Of a stretch of DNA of 6,365 nucleotides, positions 5,825 through 6,365 are shown piece by piece (positions within the stretch are counted from its first letter, which is position 1; each line of letters opens with the position of its first letter). Made by a program: the position numbers and the translations under genes. The stretch comes from Anaerolineae bacterium (GTDB lineage Bacteria > Chloroflexota > Anaerolineae > B4-G1): positions 1-6,365 of the forward strand of contig JADHWW010000093.1 in NCBI GenBank assembly GCA_016783285.1, read 5' to 3'. The notes beneath the pieces were generated by a model that was not told the origin of the DNA, made no database searches, and saw only the letters and a program-made list of their open reading frames with translations.

Positions 5825-5856
5825 TACGCAACACGTATCACGTCCGAGGAGGCAAC
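5825..5856. promoter_or_regulatory. Spacer with ribosome binding site before the SDR gene
   Basis: This 32-base gap ends with GAGGAGG (5846-5852), four bases before the ATG at 5857, a strong Shine-Dalgarno sequence. The first half contains a weak inverted repeat (ATACG at 5824-5828, CGTAT at 5834-5838) and a CACGTATCACGT echo, which may be a remnant of another low-complexity spacer repeat. There is no T-run, so I do not read it as a terminator. Confidence 0.55.
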
Positions 5857-6365
5857 ATGGACAACAAATACCTGGAGAGTCTTTTTGGGTTAGCAGGAAA
5901 AGTCGCCGTAGTGACAGGCGGCGGCGGGATATTGTGTGGCGCAATGAGCCGGGCGCTGGCCCGCGCCGGGGCCAAAGTCGCCGTGCTGGACCTGAACGAG
6001 GCGGCTGCCCGGCGCGTGGCGGACGACGTCGCGGCCGCGGGCGGCGATGCCATCGCTGTGCGGTGCGACGTGCTGGACAAAGCCAGCATTGAGGCGGCAG
6101 CGCAGGAGGTGCTGGGGGCCTTCGGGCAGGTGGACATCCTGATCAATGGCGCGGGGGGCAACAAGCGTGAGGCCACCACTCGTCCCGACCTGCCCTTCTT
6201 CGATCTACCGGCCGACGCTGTCCAGTGGGTCTTTAACCTGAACTTTATCGGCACGCTACTTCCCAGCCAGGTCTTTGGGCGGCTGATGGCGGAGCAGGGG
6301 CACGGGGTTATTCTCAACGTCTCTTCGATGAACGCTCTCCGCCCACTGACGCGCATCCCGGCCTA
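5857..6365 (+). CDS. uxuB: SDR oxidoreductase, D-mannonate oxidoreductase (fructuronate reductase) type, 3' partial
   Basis: The first 169 residues of a short-chain dehydrogenase/reductase, running off the right edge. The Rossmann start KVAVVTGGGG (residues 15-24) continues as ILCGAM, a glycine-loop variant I associate with the UxuB/YjmF-type SDR instead of the textbook TGxxxGIG. Later motifs are a cofactor-selecting acidic end of strand 2 (VAVLDLN, favouring NAD(H)), the NAG-like motif INGAGGN, an FNLNFIGTLLPSQVF helix and NVSSMNALRPLTRIPA with the catalytic serine region. The YxxxK residues lie beyond the window. This family reduces D-fructuronate to D-mannonate, the product then dehydrated to KDG, which fits exactly after UxaC and UxaE. 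Start chosen from the GAGGAGG site four bases upstream. SDRs are easily misassigned, so another sugar-acid dehydrogenase (such as gluconate 5-dehydrogenase) is the main alternative. Confidence 0.85.
   Translation, partial: MDNKYLESLFGLAGKVAVVTGGGGILCGAMSRALARAGAKVAVLDLNEAAARRVADDVAAAGGDAIAVRCDVLDKASIEAAAQEVLGAFGQVDILINGAGGNKREATTRPDLPFFDLPADAVQWVFNLNFIGTLLPSQVFGRLMAEQGHGVILNVSSMNALRPLTRIPA

Noticed and set aside
5838..6356. Minus-strand open frame opposite the SDR gene
   Set aside because: The plus strand has a clear SDR with a strong ribosome binding site; the reverse product is low-complexity Ser/Ala/Arg sequence.

Overview
The window looks like chromosomal DNA from a GC-rich, free-living bacterium. 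It carries a compact set of hexuronate (glucuronate/galacturonate) genes, all on the + strand. Several short low-complexity or palindromic repeats sit in the gene junctions and also, in frame, inside enzyme genes. From memory, this repeat load together with a UxaC/UxaE/SDR-type uronate route fits an Anaerolineae-like member of the Chloroflexota. No marker gene is present, so the taxonomy is inference only.

Layout. (1) 3-833: the C-terminal ~276 residues of a TIM-barrel sugar isomerase/epimerase of the xylose isomerase-like / tagatose 3-epimerase superfamily, cut by the left edge. (2) 834-946: a 113-base gap filled with degenerate TTCAG/TTCAAG repeats. (3) 947-2359: uxaC, uronate isomerase. 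(4) 2360-2412: a short junction with an octamer repeat and a clear ribosome binding site. (5) 2413-3915: uxaE, tagaturonate epimerase, interrupted in frame by three repeat-like insertions. (6) 3934-4836: a GalU-type nucleotidyltransferase. (7) 4826-5824: a GHMP sugar kinase with glucuronokinase-like motifs, overlapping the end of gene 6. (8) 5857 to the right edge: an SDR oxidoreductase of the D-mannonate oxidoreductase (fructuronate reductase, UxuB/YjmF-like) type, cut by the edge before its YxxxK motif.

How the genes fit together. UxaC turns glucuronate into fructuronate and galacturonate into tagaturonate. UxaE epimerises tagaturonate to fructuronate, so both uronates converge. The SDR reduces fructuronate to mannonate for entry into the KDG pathway; the dehydratase and KDG kinase/aldolase are not in the window. 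Between these catabolic genes lies a coupled pair, a GalU-like enzyme plus a GHMP kinase. By motif they could phosphorylate an anomeric hydroxyl (possibly of glucuronate) and activate the product with UTP. That would be a branch from uronate breakdown to nucleotide-sugar synthesis in the same transcription unit; it is a hypothesis, not shown by the sequence.

The spacing (4- to 11-base overlaps, 18- and 32-base gaps, one 113-base gap) and uniform strand suggest one operon. I see no convincing terminator, promoter, tRNA, rRNA, CRISPR array or mobile-element transposase. The most unusual feature is the number of intergenic-type repeats that lie inside conserved enzyme genes without breaking the reading frame.
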